The notes below the pieces were generated by a model that saw nothing but the letters and a program-made list of their open reading frames with translations, made no database searches and was not told the DNA's origin. The position numbers were made by a program, and so were the translations under genes. A DNA stretch of 64,000 nucleotides from Candidatus Didemnitutus sp. (GTDB lineage Bacteria; Verrucomicrobiota; Verrucomicrobiia; Opitutales; Opitutaceae): NCBI GenBank assembly GCA_019634575.1, contig JAHCAY010000001.1, forward strand, positions 620,001 through 684,000, read 5' to 3'. Below, one piece after another: positions 48,354 through 57,668 of this stretch (position 1 is the first letter of the stretch; each line of letters starts with the position of its first letter).

Positions 48354-50942
48354 TCACCGCCACTCGTGGCGCGGATAACGACGGGAGAGCTCGGTTTTGA
48401 TTTTCGGATACTGTTCGCGCCAAAAATTCGAGAGGTCGTCCGTGACTTGGATCGGTCGCTGATTCGGCGCGAGAACCTCGATTTTCACGGCGACACGGCC
48501 GTGACCGAGCGTGAACTTGGAGCTGACGCCGTAGAGCTCCTGGATGCGCGCGCTGAGCACCGGCGGACCGTCCTTTTCGTAGCGCACGCGTGCCTTGCGG
48601 CCGTTGGCCATCTCGATGCGCTCGGGCAAATACTCGTCGAGCACGGCGAGTTGTTCCGGCAAGAGCCAGTCGCGGAGCACGGGCATGACGGCTTTGTCCT
48701 TCAGCTCGCGCGCGCCATAGCTGCCGTAGCAAATCTGCTCGATCAGCGTGGCGCGATCGGCATCGGCGATCGGGTTCACTTCGAGCTCCGGCCACCACTT
48801 CGCGAGGCAGTTGACGCGCGTGATCCAGTGTTCGATCGACTCGTTCCACTCGGTGAGCTGGATGCGACCGGCGAGAACTTCGCGGGCGAGGAGCGCCGCG
48901 GCCTGCCCCGCCGGCGGCTCGTCGGCGGTCTGCTTGGACTCGAGCACGAGATCACGGAAACGCCGCTCCTTGCGCGCGAGCACGCGGCGTTGCAGCTCAT
49001 CGTAAACCACGCCGCCGGCGTCCTGAAAATCGTCGGGGAAAAGCTCCTTGAGCCACGCCTCCTCGATCGCGGTGTTGAGGTTGAGGATCGTGTTCACCTC
49101 GCCGCGGCTCTCGATCTCGGTGATCTCAGCGGCGACGAAAAGCGGCGAATTCTGAATCACGCTCTCGCGCGCGAGCACGCCTTTGCGCGCGTGCACGAGT
49201 TCGCAGCGAAGCGTGCCCTTGTCGAGGCGACGGGCGAGATGATCGCTGAAGCCGAGCAGCACGCACTTGCGCACGGCGACGCTGTCGACGCGCTGCTCGG
49301 TGACGTCGAGCTTCTCGCCGGCGGCGATCTCGAGGAACTGCTCGAACAGCGGCCCGACCTGCCGCACGGCCTGCGCGTGGATACCGAGACGGCGGCAGGC
49401 ATCCAGGTTGTAGTTCGCCTTGTCCGCGTAGCGCCAGGCACCCATCAGCAGGAAAAAATCCGACTCGCTCTCCGCGCCGAACAGCTCCTCGCGCGCCTCC
49501 TCGGTGCGCCGGTCGACGCCGCGGAGCAGGAAGTTCCGCCCCTGCGTGAGCGCCGCCATCAGCGCGACCGAGCGCACGCAACCGTATTCCTGCGCGGCGA
49601 GGAACATGCGCGCGTAACGCGGGTGCATCGGGAAGCGCAGCATCTTCCGGCCGACGTCGGTGATGGCAAGGTGGTCCGTGCGCTCCGCGCGCGGACGGTC
49701 GTCACGTGGAGCGTGACGACCACCTAGTGCACCCAAATCCTCCAGCAGTGTTTCCGCGCGCTCGAGTGCTTTCGGGTCGGGCATTTCGAGCCAGGGGAAG
49801 CCGTGGATGTCATCGATGCCGGCGGCCTTGAGCGTCAGCACGACCTCGGCGAGGTCGAGGCGCTTAACCTCGGGCAATTCCTGGAGCGGACGCTGCGCGT
49901 GCTCGCGCTCGGTCCACAGTCGCAAGCACACGCCCGGCGCGGTGCGGCCGGCGCGGCCGGCGCGTTGGTCGGAGGACGCAACCGAGATTTTCTCGATGAG
50001 GAGCGTGTTGATGCCGCGATGCGGATCGTAGCGCGCGACGCGTGCGAGGCCGCTGTCGATCACCGCGGCGACACCGTCGATCGTGAGCGAGGTTTCGGCG
50101 ACGTTCGTCGAGACGATGATCTTGCGCGCGTCGTAGCGCGCCACGGCGCGATCCTGCGCGTCGGGCGGCAGCTCGCCGTGCAACGGGAAACACGCGAAGC
50201 CGCGCAACGCGTGCGAGCCTTGGATTTCCTGCACGGTGCGGCCGATCTCGAATGCGCCCGGCATGAACACCAGCAGATCGCCGGTCGTCTGCGCCGCGAT
50301 GCGTTCGCACTCGCGCGCGGCGACAGCCCAGACGGGATCGTGCTCGAAGTTGACCGCTTTGGGCAGGTATTCGATGCGCACGGGGAACGTGCGACCTTGC
50401 GAGGTGAGCACGTCGCAGGGCGCGAGGTAGTCCTTCAGCAGCGCGGCGTCGAGTGTCGCGGACATGACGACGAGCTTCAGGTCGGGCCGGCGCGTTTGCT
50501 GGATCTGGATCGCGCGCGCGAGCGAGATGTCGCCGTAGAGGTGGCGCTCGTGGAATTCGTCGAACACGATCGCGCTGACGCCGCGCAGCGTGGGATCGAA
50601 GGACATCTGCCGGAGCAAAATGCCTTCGGTGACGAAGCGGATGCGCGTCGCGTCGCTCACGCGCGAGTCGAGGCGGATTTGGTAGCCGACGACGTCACCG
50701 AGCCGCGCGCCGACTTCCTCAGCCACGCGTTTTGCGAGCATGCGCGCGGCGAGCCGGCGGGGCTGGAGCACGACCACCTCGCCCCGCTGGCCGAGCAGAC
50801 CGTGCTCGAGCAGCATCTGCGGGACCTGCGTGGACTTGCCGGAACCGGTAGGTGCCTGGACGATCAGGCGACCTTGCGCGCGCAGCGAGTCGACGAGTTT
50901 TTGCTCGAGTTCGTAGATGGGCAGCTGGCGCGGATCGGGCAT
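48354..50942 (-). CDS. hrpB: ATP-dependent RNA helicase HrpB
   Basis: 862-residue DExH-box helicase of the HrpB type. Motif I APTGSGKSTQVPQ, motif II VFDEFHERHLYGD (DEFH is usual for HrpB), motif III SATLDA, motif VI SDQRAGRAGRTAPG, and the HrpB-specific C-terminal domain ending NFWREQYPKIKTELSRRYP. ATG 50942 is preferred over 50981 because the helicase core follows at once (MPDPRQLPIYELEQ). Residues near GGRHAPRDDRPRAERTDH (bases about 49683-49730) interrupt a normally short loop and are encoded by a palindromic repeat. Divergent from the protease gene at 51051. Confidence 0.94.
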   Translation of the reverse strand: MPDPRQLPIYELEQKLVDSLRAQGRLIVQAPTGSGKSTQVPQMLLEHGLLGQRGEVVVLQPRRLAARMLAKRVAEEVGARLGDVVGYQIRLDSRVSDATRIRFVTEGILLRQMSFDPTLRGVSAIVFDEFHERHLYGDISLARAIQIQQTRRPDLKLVVMSATLDAALLKDYLAPCDVLTSQGRTFPVRIEYLPKAVNFEHDPVWAVAARECERIAAQTTGDLLVFMPGAFEIGRTVQEIQGSHALRGFACFPLHGELPPDAQDRAVARYDARKIIVSTNVAETSLTIDGVAAVIDSGLARVARYDPHRGINTLLIEKISVASSDQRAGRAGRTAPGVCLRLWTEREHAQRPLQELPEVKRLDLAEVVLTLKAAGIDDIHGFPWLEMPDPKALERAETLLEDLGALGGRHAPRDDRPRAERTDHLAITDVGRKMLRFPMHPRYARMFLAAQEYGCVRSVALMAALTQGRNFLLRGVDRRTEEAREELFGAESESDFFLLMGAWRYADKANYNLDACRRLGIHAQAVRQVGPLFEQFLEIAAGEKLDVTEQRVDSVAVRKCVLLGFSDHLARRLDKGTLRCELVHARKGVLARESVIQNSPLFVAAEITEIESRGEVNTILNLNTAIEEAWLKELFPDDFQDAGGVVYDELQRRVLARKERRFRDLVLESKQTADEPPAGQAAALLAREVLAGRIQLTEWNESIEHWITRVNCLAKWWPELEVNPIADADRATLIEQICYGSYGARELKDKAVMPVLRDWLLPEQLAVLDEYLPERIEMANGRKARVRYEKDGPPVLSARIQELYGVSSKFTLGHGRVAVKIEVLAPNQRPIQVTDDLSNFWREQYPKIKTELSRRYPRHEWR
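49697..49721. repeat. REP-like palindrome inside hrpB coding sequence
   Basis: GGTCGTCACG/CGTGACGACC, perfect 10-bp arms with a 5-nt loop. On the minus strand it reads as AGGTGGTCGTCACGC..., matching the lead of the intergenic palindrome at 40356. It is translated in frame as part of GRHAPRDDRPR and does not break the gene. Confidence 0.65.
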
Positions 50943-51050
50943 GAAGCGGCACGATTGAGCGCCGCGCCCCGGCGAGCGCAAGGCGGATGCGCGGTAACCC
51001 GCGATTGACGCGCCCGGGGCGCCTCACGCAAATTTCCACCGGGCCACCTC

Positions 51051-53513
51051 ATGTTCGCACGTCCGTGGATTCTCCGCCCTGCAACCTTAACGCTCACTCT
51101 GCTCGCCGCCTGCTTCCCGCTGTCCAGCGCGGCCGGCCTGCGTGATGGCCTGACGGCGACGGAAGCCCGCCAGCTGCAACGCGAGGCGCGCCTCGTCTTC
51201 GAGCTGCTGCAGAACCACCACTACTCGGGCCGCGCCTTCCTCGAACTCAAGAACCAGGACCTGCTCCGCGGCTTCCTCAACGAACTCGATCCCGACGGCA
51301 GCTTCCTGCTCGAGTCGGACGGCGAGTTCATCTTCCGCCGCTTCGGCCAGACGTTGAAATCGGTCTACCTCGCCCGCGGCGACCTCCAGCCCGCATTCGA
51401 GATTTTCGATCTTTACCAGGAGCGAGTCGCGGCGCGCGTGGACTGGATCGCCACCCGCGTCACCCAACCGCTCGACCTCACGCTCGACGGAGAGCGCGAC
51501 GAGCAAGCCGCGAAGCATCCGCCGAAGACCGCCGCCGAGGCCGACGCGCGCTGGGAGCTGCGCCTCAAGGACGAGATCCTCGACGAGATCGTCGCCGGCC
51601 GGACGCCCGACGAGGCGAAGACCGAGCTCACGCGGCGCTACCGGGAGTTCCAGCGCAACGTCGCCGGCATAGATCCCTTGCTGGTGCGCGAGCGGTTCTT
51701 CGACTCCGTGATCCGCACCTACGATCCCCACAGCGGCTACTTTTCGGCCGACTCCGCCGGAGAGTTCGCAGTGACGATGGGCCGGACACTGGCCGGCATC
51801 GGCCTGCGACTCGGCAAGCGCGAAGGTCGCTGCGTCGTCGAACGCGTCGACGCCGGCGGTCCGGCCGACCTGCACTCCCCGCTCGAACCCGGCGACACGG
51901 TCCTCGCCCTCGCCGATCCTGACGGCGCTTGGCAGGATGTCGCGTCACTCCGCTTGCAGGACATCGTCCGCCGCGTCCGCGGCTCCGCCGGCACGACCCT
52001 GCGCCTCGCCTACGCTCCCGGCGGCGGCAACGAGCGTCGCGAGATCACCCTTACGCGGGCCGAGATCGTCTCGCCCCGCGACCGCGCCTCCGGCGCCGTG
52101 CTTGAAGTGCCGGCCGACGGAACTGTTTCCCGCCGCGTCGGCTGGATCCGGCTCCCGGCGTTTTACGCCGCAGGCCGCGACACCGACGCCACCAGCGCGA
52201 CGCGCGACGTCCGCGAGCTCCTGGCCGCGATGGATCTCGCGAAACTCGACGGCCTCGTCCTCGACTTGCGCGAAAATCCCGGTGGCGCGCTCACCGAAGC
52301 GGTAGGCTTGAGCGGACTCTTCCTGCCACCGAGCTCCGTGGTCATGCACACCCGGCAGGCTGGAGCCCAACCCGAGACCCTACGCACCGCGGCGGACGCC
52401 GCGCCGCTCTACACCGGCCCCCTCGTCGTGCTGACATCAGCGCAAAGCGCGTCCGCCAGCGAAGTCTTCGCGGGCGCCCTGAAATTCCACCACCGCGCCC
52501 TCATCGCCGGCGCCGCTTCCACCTACGGCAAGGGCACGGTGCAAAACTACATCGAGCTCGCCGCCGCCGCGCGCCTGCCCAAGGCCGAAACCGCCAGCTG
52601 GGGCACGCTGCGCCTCACCGCCCAACGATTCTACCTGCCCGACGGCGCGACGGTGCAGCGCACGGGCGTCACGGCCGACCTCGAGTTTCCCGGTCCGGGC
52701 GGCGAGTCCCCGCCCCGCGAGGCAGACCTGCCGGGTGCGCTGGCCAACGAGCCCACTCCGATCGCGCCTCCGGTCACTCCCGCTGTCGCCGCGGGCAAGG
52801 GGCAATTGGACGCCGCGCTGTTCACCGCGCTCCGCGCCCGCTGGGAGCGGGACGAGAAGGAGCTGCCCGAATGGTCGCTGTGGAAACGCGAGAGTGCGCT
52901 GCGGGACCGCCAGCGCACCGAGAAACACCCGCTGCAGCAAGCCGCGCGCGAAGCGTCGCATCAGGAGGAAACCACGGCGCGTGAGGAATTGCGCCGCGAG
53001 CGACGCAAGTTGACTGCTGTCGCCGCGTGGCCGGGCACCGCCTGCAATCTCCAGGCGGTCACGAGCGCACTCGAGCAGAGCGACCGGGCGCTGCGCGCGG
53101 TCGACGCCCAGGCCGCACCCGGCGTGGTCATCGTCGAGACCGAGCAGCACCGGCTCCGGAAACTGCGGGCCGGCACGGTCGATTTCACCCGCTTTTCCGG
53201 CGATGCCGCCGCGCTCGCGCAGGCCTTTTCCCGCAGCGCCGGGAAGACCGCGGATCCCGAGGCGGTGCGCGCCTTACTCTGTGACTTCAGTCTCCAGCGC
53301 GAGCGTCACGCCGCGGCGTGGCAGGCCTGCGCGCGGCGTCATTTCCCCGCCGACCAGTGGACCGACGACGAGCTGGCCCACGGACTCGCGGCGCTCCTCG
53401 GCGCCCTCCCCGCGATCGACCCGGAGCTGGCGCGCGAGCACGCCGCCCTCGACGTGCCGCTGCGCGAGGCGCTCCGCCTCGCCGCCGAATGGGCCGGCCA
53501 TCCGCAATCGTGA
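51051..53513 (+). CDS. Carboxy-terminal (tail-specific) processing protease, S41 family
   Basis: 820-residue periplasmic protease of the Prc/Tsp type. Signal peptide (LTLLAACFPLSSAAG), N-terminal domain with GFLNELDPDGSFLLESD, a PDZ domain (about 230-320, VVERVDAGGPADLHSPLEPG) and the S41 core. The catalytic Ser is in LTSAQSASASEVFAGAL, the Lys in STYGKGTVQNY. A C-terminal Prc-specific domain follows. Length is long for CtpA but usual for Prc. The Sel1-repeat gene starts 20 bp downstream, suggesting an operon. Adjacent ATG start is divergent from hrpB by 108 bp. Confidence 0.92.
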   Translation: MFARPWILRPATLTLTLLAACFPLSSAAGLRDGLTATEARQLQREARLVFELLQNHHYSGRAFLELKNQDLLRGFLNELDPDGSFLLESDGEFIFRRFGQTLKSVYLARGDLQPAFEIFDLYQERVAARVDWIATRVTQPLDLTLDGERDEQAAKHPPKTAAEADARWELRLKDEILDEIVAGRTPDEAKTELTRRYREFQRNVAGIDPLLVRERFFDSVIRTYDPHSGYFSADSAGEFAVTMGRTLAGIGLRLGKREGRCVVERVDAGGPADLHSPLEPGDTVLALADPDGAWQDVASLRLQDIVRRVRGSAGTTLRLAYAPGGGNERREITLTRAEIVSPRDRASGAVLEVPADGTVSRRVGWIRLPAFYAAGRDTDATSATRDVRELLAAMDLAKLDGLVLDLRENPGGALTEAVGLSGLFLPPSSVVMHTRQAGAQPETLRTAADAAPLYTGPLVVLTSAQSASASEVFAGALKFHHRALIAGAASTYGKGTVQNYIELAAAARLPKAETASWGTLRLTAQRFYLPDGATVQRTGVTADLEFPGPGGESPPREADLPGALANEPTPIAPPVTPAVAAGKGQLDAALFTALRARWERDEKELPEWSLWKRESALRDRQRTEKHPLQQAAREASHQEETTAREELRRERRKLTAVAAWPGTACNLQAVTSALEQSDRALRAVDAQAAPGVVIVETEQHRLRKLRAGTVDFTRFSGDAAALAQAFSRSAGKTADPEAVRALLCDFSLQRERHAAAWQACARRHFPADQWTDDELAHGLAALLGALPAIDPELAREHAALDVPLREALRLAAEWAGHPQS

Positions 53514-53533
53514 TTTCCTTTCCAGCTTTCCGC

Positions 53534-56302
53534 ATGAAGAAGTTCCTGTTCCCCGTCGCGGCCGCCCTCTGGGCGTTGTCCGCCCTGGCCGAAAACCCGC
53601 CCGCGCCGACCGCGCCGGCAGCGCCCAGCCCGACCGTCGCCGAGCAGGACGACGACGCCCCCGCCCCGGCCGCGCCGAAGCCCGACCCCGCCGCCGCACA
53701 ATACTGGCAGGCCATCAAGCTGCTCGGCAGCAAGAAGCCCGCCGAGCAGGAAGCCGGGCGCACCGCGCTGCAGGCGGCGGCGGACCTCGAGTATCTGCAC
53801 GCCCAGGTCCAGCTCGCCCAGTGCCACCTCACCGGCGGCTATGGATTCAAGAAGGACGAGCGTCGTGCGATCAACCTCCTCCGTCTCGCCGCCGAGCGCG
53901 GCAGCGGATTCGCCCAGGTCAGCCTCGGCGCCTGCTACGCGAGCGGCACCGGCATCCGGACCGACGAGACCAAGGCCGCCGAGTGGCTCCGCGCGGCCCT
54001 CGCCCCGGCGGCGGACTTCTCGCGGCCGACGCCGCCCGCCGACTTCGAGTTCGCCGCCGACACCGAGACGGACGGCGTGGTGGGCCAGCAGGCCGCCGAT
54101 CCCGCGAATGGCGCGCGCGCCTCCGCCCACTTCCTGCTGGGCGTGTTGCTGGCCAAGGGCAAGAAGGACGCGGAAGCCCAGGAGCACTTCGTCGCTGCCG
54201 CCAGCGCGGGTCCCGACGGGCGCGACGGCGTCTTCCAGGCCGCGGTGACCGCCGCGCTCAATTTCGCCTTCGGCCACGGCACGCCGCGCGATCTCGACAA
54301 GGCGCACGCCATGCTCGAACGCAGCCGCCATCTCACCGCCCGGCTCGGCGTGAACCTCATCCACAACTACTCCACGCTGAAACTCGTCGACGAGTTCGCC
54401 ATCGCCGACCTCGAGCAGGACGCCGACGCCGCAGCCCGGCGCGTCGAGACCGGCCTGCAATTCAAGATCGCCGCGCAGTTCGCAGACAAGAAATCGAAGG
54501 ACTACAACCCGGCCGAAGCCGCCCGCTGGTATGAGCTCGCGGCGCAGAACGGCGAGGGCTGGGCCATGGTCCAGCTCGCCTTCCTCCACGCGGACGGCAG
54601 CCTCGGCAAGACGGACCTGACCAAGGCCTTCGAGTGGCTCGAAAAGGCCGGCAGCGGCGACAAGCCGAAGGACTTCCTCGGCGCCGCCAACCTCGCGCTC
54701 TGCTATGCCAATGGCATCGGCACGACCAAGGACTCGGCGAAGGCCGGCGCGATCTTCCAAAAGCTCAAGGAGAACGACCTCGTCTGCCACCTCGGCTCCA
54801 TCGGCCAGGCGCCCACGGCGCTCATCACGCGCGACCAGCTGATCGCACTCATGCAGACCTGGGCGAAGAAGAAGAGCGATCCGCACGCCCAGTTCCTCTG
54901 GGGCCTGCTCCTTATGGACGCTCGCTACGAGCACGCGGATTTCGACGACGGCCTGCGCTGGATCAAGAAAGGCGCCAAGGCGAAGGACGGTCCTGCCCTG
55001 CGCCAGCTCGGCTACCTGCACGAGCGACTGTATTGGCGCCTCGGCGAGACCCGCGAACAGGGATTGAAGGAAGCCGCGGAGTGCTACCGCCAAGCAACCG
55101 AGGCGAACGATGTGCCGGGCATGAACAACTATGCGCTCCTCCTCAGCGACGGCCTCGGCGTGCCGCGCGACACCGAGCGCGCAGAGACGCTTTACCTGCG
55201 CGCCCTCCAGTTGCTCCCCGACTACACTGCCGCCCACAACAATCTCGCGGTGCTCTACCGCTCGCGCCTGAACACGATGCAGACCCCGGGCCAAGCCGAG
55301 CAACGCGCGGCGCTGGTGGCCAAGGTGCTGGAGCACTTCGAGGCCGCGGCGGCGGGCAGCGAGGCCGTGGCAGCCAAGAACCTCGGCGACATTTATCGCG
55401 AGGGTGAAATCGCGCCACGAGACTACCGGCGCGCCTACGGCTATTACGAGCAGGCCGCAGGCCTCGGCTTGCCGATGGTGCACCTAACCCTCGGCGATAT
55501 GCACGAGCTCGGCCAAGGCGTCCCGGTCACGCTCACCGAGGCGGCCTATCACTACCGCTTGGCGGCGCTGGCCGGCAATTTCGAGGCGCTCCGCCGCCTG
55601 GTGAATTTCTACATCGAGGGCCGCGGCGTGTCCACCGACCTCGACCGCGCCATGTTCTGGCTCCGCCGGCTGGCGTTATTCCATCCCGGCGCCCTCCCGA
55701 CCGCCTGTGACATCCTCATCCACAAAGGGGATTTCGAGAACGCGCTCAAGATCCTGCGCCAATTGGCCAACAGCGACAACGATGTCCTCGCCGGCTACGC
55801 CAACAACCGCCTGTCCGAATGCTACCTCGCCGGCTGGGGCGTGAAGCCGAATCCCGCGAAGGCGAAGAAATATTTCGATGTCGCCGTAAAGAAGGGCGAC
55901 AGCGAGGCACTCACCAAACTCGGCATGGACCTGATGAAGGACAAGAAGGCCGCCGAGGGCGTCGCGATGTTCGAACGCGCGGCGGCGAAATCGCGCGATG
56001 CGAATTTCTACCTCGGACAGCTCTACTATTTCGGCACCGACGTTCCCAAGGACGAAGCCAAGGCCCTCGCCTACCTGCACACCGCAGCGGAGCGCGGCCA
56101 AGCCGGAGCGCTGTATTTCCTCGCCGGTCTCACCTTCAACGGCGCCGCGGGGGCACCCAGCCTCGAGGAGGCGGTGCGGTTCGCCACGCAGGCAGAGTCT
56201 CTCGGCCATCCGAAGGCGGCCGCGCTCCGCACGAGACTCGAACAGCGACTAAAGGAAAACGCCCGCCCCACCGAGCAATCCGCCCGAGCACGCGCATCTT
56301 GA
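53534..56302 (+). CDS. Exported Sel1-repeat protein
   Basis: 922 residues: signal peptide (FPVAAALWALSALAE), a Pro/Ala-rich acidic linker (about 20-50), then many Sel1/TPR-like helical repeats over the rest. Examples are FAQVSLGACYASGTGIRTDE, AANLALCYANGIGTTKDSAK, MNNYALLLSDGLGVPRDTER and VHLTLGDMHELGQGVPVTLT. Such repeats form superhelical scaffolds for protein contacts in the periplasm or outer membrane. ATG 53534 gives the signal peptide; a longer frame to 53318 lies in the protease gene. Being 20 bp behind the Prc protease, it may be an adaptor delivering substrates, as TPR adaptors do in other bacteria; this is inference. Confidence 0.87.
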   Translation: MKKFLFPVAAALWALSALAENPPAPTAPAAPSPTVAEQDDDAPAPAAPKPDPAAAQYWQAIKLLGSKKPAEQEAGRTALQAAADLEYLHAQVQLAQCHLTGGYGFKKDERRAINLLRLAAERGSGFAQVSLGACYASGTGIRTDETKAAEWLRAALAPAADFSRPTPPADFEFAADTETDGVVGQQAADPANGARASAHFLLGVLLAKGKKDAEAQEHFVAAASAGPDGRDGVFQAAVTAALNFAFGHGTPRDLDKAHAMLERSRHLTARLGVNLIHNYSTLKLVDEFAIADLEQDADAAARRVETGLQFKIAAQFADKKSKDYNPAEAARWYELAAQNGEGWAMVQLAFLHADGSLGKTDLTKAFEWLEKAGSGDKPKDFLGAANLALCYANGIGTTKDSAKAGAIFQKLKENDLVCHLGSIGQAPTALITRDQLIALMQTWAKKKSDPHAQFLWGLLLMDARYEHADFDDGLRWIKKGAKAKDGPALRQLGYLHERLYWRLGETREQGLKEAAECYRQATEANDVPGMNNYALLLSDGLGVPRDTERAETLYLRALQLLPDYTAAHNNLAVLYRSRLNTMQTPGQAEQRAALVAKVLEHFEAAAAGSEAVAAKNLGDIYREGEIAPRDYRRAYGYYEQAAGLGLPMVHLTLGDMHELGQGVPVTLTEAAYHYRLAALAGNFEALRRLVNFYIEGRGVSTDLDRAMFWLRRLALFHPGALPTACDILIHKGDFENALKILRQLANSDNDVLAGYANNRLSECYLAGWGVKPNPAKAKKYFDVAVKKGDSEALTKLGMDLMKDKKAAEGVAMFERAAAKSRDANFYLGQLYYFGTDVPKDEAKALAYLHTAAERGQAGALYFLAGLTFNGAAGAPSLEEAVRFATQAESLGHPKAAALRTRLEQRLKENARPTEQSARARAS

Positions 56303-56459
56303 CTCCATCACCGCACGCGCGAGGCCGTTAGAAAGTCGCACGCCCGATGACCGACTGCATTGCGGGCCGGCCGACGGCCTGCGCCCATCTTCCTCGTCTA
56401 ACGGCGCTTTCACCGGCAACGGCAAGAAACGCGCTGCGCAGGATTTGTTGTGAACAACC
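56303..56459. other. Gene-free spacer before the structured region
   Basis: About 155 bp after the Sel1 gene. A short palindrome TTGTTGTGAACAA (56445-56457) lies just before the structured stretch. I see no coding frame and no convincing promoter. Confidence 0.5.
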
Positions 56460-57439
56460 TGCGAGCAAGCGCGCGCTCAGAAGTTATTCACTGCATCGCC
56501 GCGGGCGCACAGGTGAGCAACTTGGTGGTAAGAACCGGTAGACTTCCGATGGGAGCGCGCGCACATTATCCGCGTTCCTTGATAGAACAGTCGCTGCGCA
56601 ACGGCATGAAAAACCCGTTGAAGGCGCGGCTGGGATAATCCCGGGCAACCGGGGAAAGGGCGGCCGCAACTGGTGCGGTCCTCCCCTCCTCTGCGAATAG
56701 CGGAGCGCAGGCATATGTCACCAGTTCCTCTGGACGGTGTCGCAACCGATCCAGTTCTGCGACTAGGAACTGTGCGGCGAGGCGCGAAGTAGAAACCGCG
56801 TCCGAGCCGAGTCAGGTCCAAGGCCAGTTTCGGGCCTTGCACTGATGCAGTTACCCAGAGGGTTACGGCTGCTACTGCACGACCAGGACGCAGCGATCGT
56901 TTCGGGAGGGCGAAAGCACTCCAAAAGGCCCGGCCGACGCAATCGGCGGGGCGCGCAAAGAAGCGAGCGCGGCGTGGAGCGGCGCGGGATGGCAACAACC
57001 CGCCAGCCTTCCAAGATGGGGCGGTCCCGCAAACCGGGATCACCCAACTGCAAGTCGAACGCAGCCTGAGAGGTAAGAGGTCAGACCCGTCGCACGGGGC
57101 CAACGCACTGCCAAAAGCGGTGGCCGTCCCCGTGGTCAAGGTGCCGGTGCGACTGTATTCTTGCAGGCGTCCCAGCACCCGTCCGGCGAGCGAACCACCG
57201 GCAGGTGGTCACCGAACCGGGCGTAGAGGCCTCACTCGATAGATCCTGTGCCTGAAAGGGCCGGGACGGTCCCGCTATGAGACCGAGAGCATCGCTTTGC
57301 CGCGGTGAGTAGCGTCGGGAAACACTTGGCCCGCCAACCGGCGAGAGCGCCTAACAAGTGTGAATGGGAAAGAGTGCGTGGCGAACGCCCACCCCCGAAT
57401 TTGGCCCGGGCTCCGCAAGGAGTCCGGGCCTTTTTCTTT
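56460..57439 (+). ncRNA. Candidate long structured non-coding RNA, family not recognised
   Basis: About 1 kb with no credible gene but dense local helices in one orientation, ending in an intrinsic terminator. Examples: CAACGG/CCGTTG (56599/56615); CCCGG/CCGGG closing a GCAA tetraloop (56640/56649); GGCCGCA/TGCGGTC (56662/56674); CTCTGC/GCGGAG (56689/56700); GCCGA/TCGGC (56933/56943); GCGGG/CCCGC (56984/56999); GTCGCAC/GTGCGAC (57089/57147) enclosing GGGG/CCCC and CACTGC/GCGGTG (57106/57117); ACCACC/GGTGGT (57194/57204); ACACTTG/CAAGTGT (57322/57355). The 5' end is a guess. RNase P RNA, tmRNA and SRP RNA signatures were looked for and not found. It may also be more than one RNA. Confidence 0.55.
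57403..57439 (+). terminator. Strong intrinsic terminator
   Basis: GGCCCGGGCTCC-GCAA-GGAGTCCGGGCC with a T-rich tail (TTTTTCTTT): a nearly perfect 12-bp stem (one mismatch) with a GCAA tetraloop. It ends the structured stretch before it. Confidence 0.92.
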
Positions 57440-57454
57440 AAGTAGAACCCTTTC

Positions 57455-57521
57455 GACAGCGCGCCGGGCAGAAACTTTTGCCCGGAACCACGAGCTTAAA
57501 AGCTTGGCCCGGCGCGCTGTC
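57455..57521. repeat. Perfect 15-bp inverted repeat with nested hairpins
   Basis: Arms GACAGCGCGCCGGGC (57455-57469) and its exact complement (57507-57521). The spacer holds GCCCGG (57480-57485), which can pair instead with the inner arm CCGGGC (57464-57469), and AGCT-TAAA-AGCT (57493-57504). It can therefore form a long hairpin or a branched structure. It lies between two intrinsic terminators and may be a small RNA or a small palindromic element. Confidence 0.6.
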
Positions 57522-57551
57522 CGTGGGTTCGAGATATTTTTTGCCATAGTT

Positions 57552-57580
57552 GGGCCGATCCTCCGGGGTCGGCCCTTTTT
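57552..57580 (+). terminator. Second intrinsic terminator upstream of typA
   Basis: GGGCCGA/TCGGCCC (57552-57558 and 57569-57575) with a 10-nt loop and a TTTTT tail. It suggests that transcription through 57455-57550 is a separate unit from typA. Confidence 0.85.
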
Positions 57581-57626
57581 GTTGCGCGGCAACCAGCTGG
57601 ACGTCTGCGCCCAGCCGGCGAAGTAG

Positions 57627-57645
57627 CGGGAGCTTCCAGCTCCCG
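57627..57645. repeat. Short intergenic palindrome
   Basis: CGGGAGCT-TCC-AGCTCCCG, 8-bp perfect arms. Probably a REP-like unit or leader hairpin in the 227-bp gap before typA. Confidence 0.5.
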
Positions 57646-57668
57646 TTTCGCTGTTTCCGTCAAACGCA

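Noticed and set aside
56477..57178. A 233-codon minus-strand frame in the gene-free region
   Set aside because: Composition is Arg/Ser/Gly-rich without motifs, it is on the strand opposite the terminators, and it crosses many RNA-like helices.
57147..57439. Group II intron start (GTGCGAC..., later CTAACAAGTGTGAATGG)
   Set aside because: Some resemblance to intron domain I, but no domain V hairpin, no reverse transcriptase gene and no 3' boundary are visible. The covariance-model search named above would settle it.
56460..57439. RNase P RNA, tmRNA or SRP RNA
   Set aside because: Their conserved cores (for example GAGGAAAGTCC, the tmRNA tRNA-like ends, the SRP Alu/GGAAG loop) were not found on either strand.
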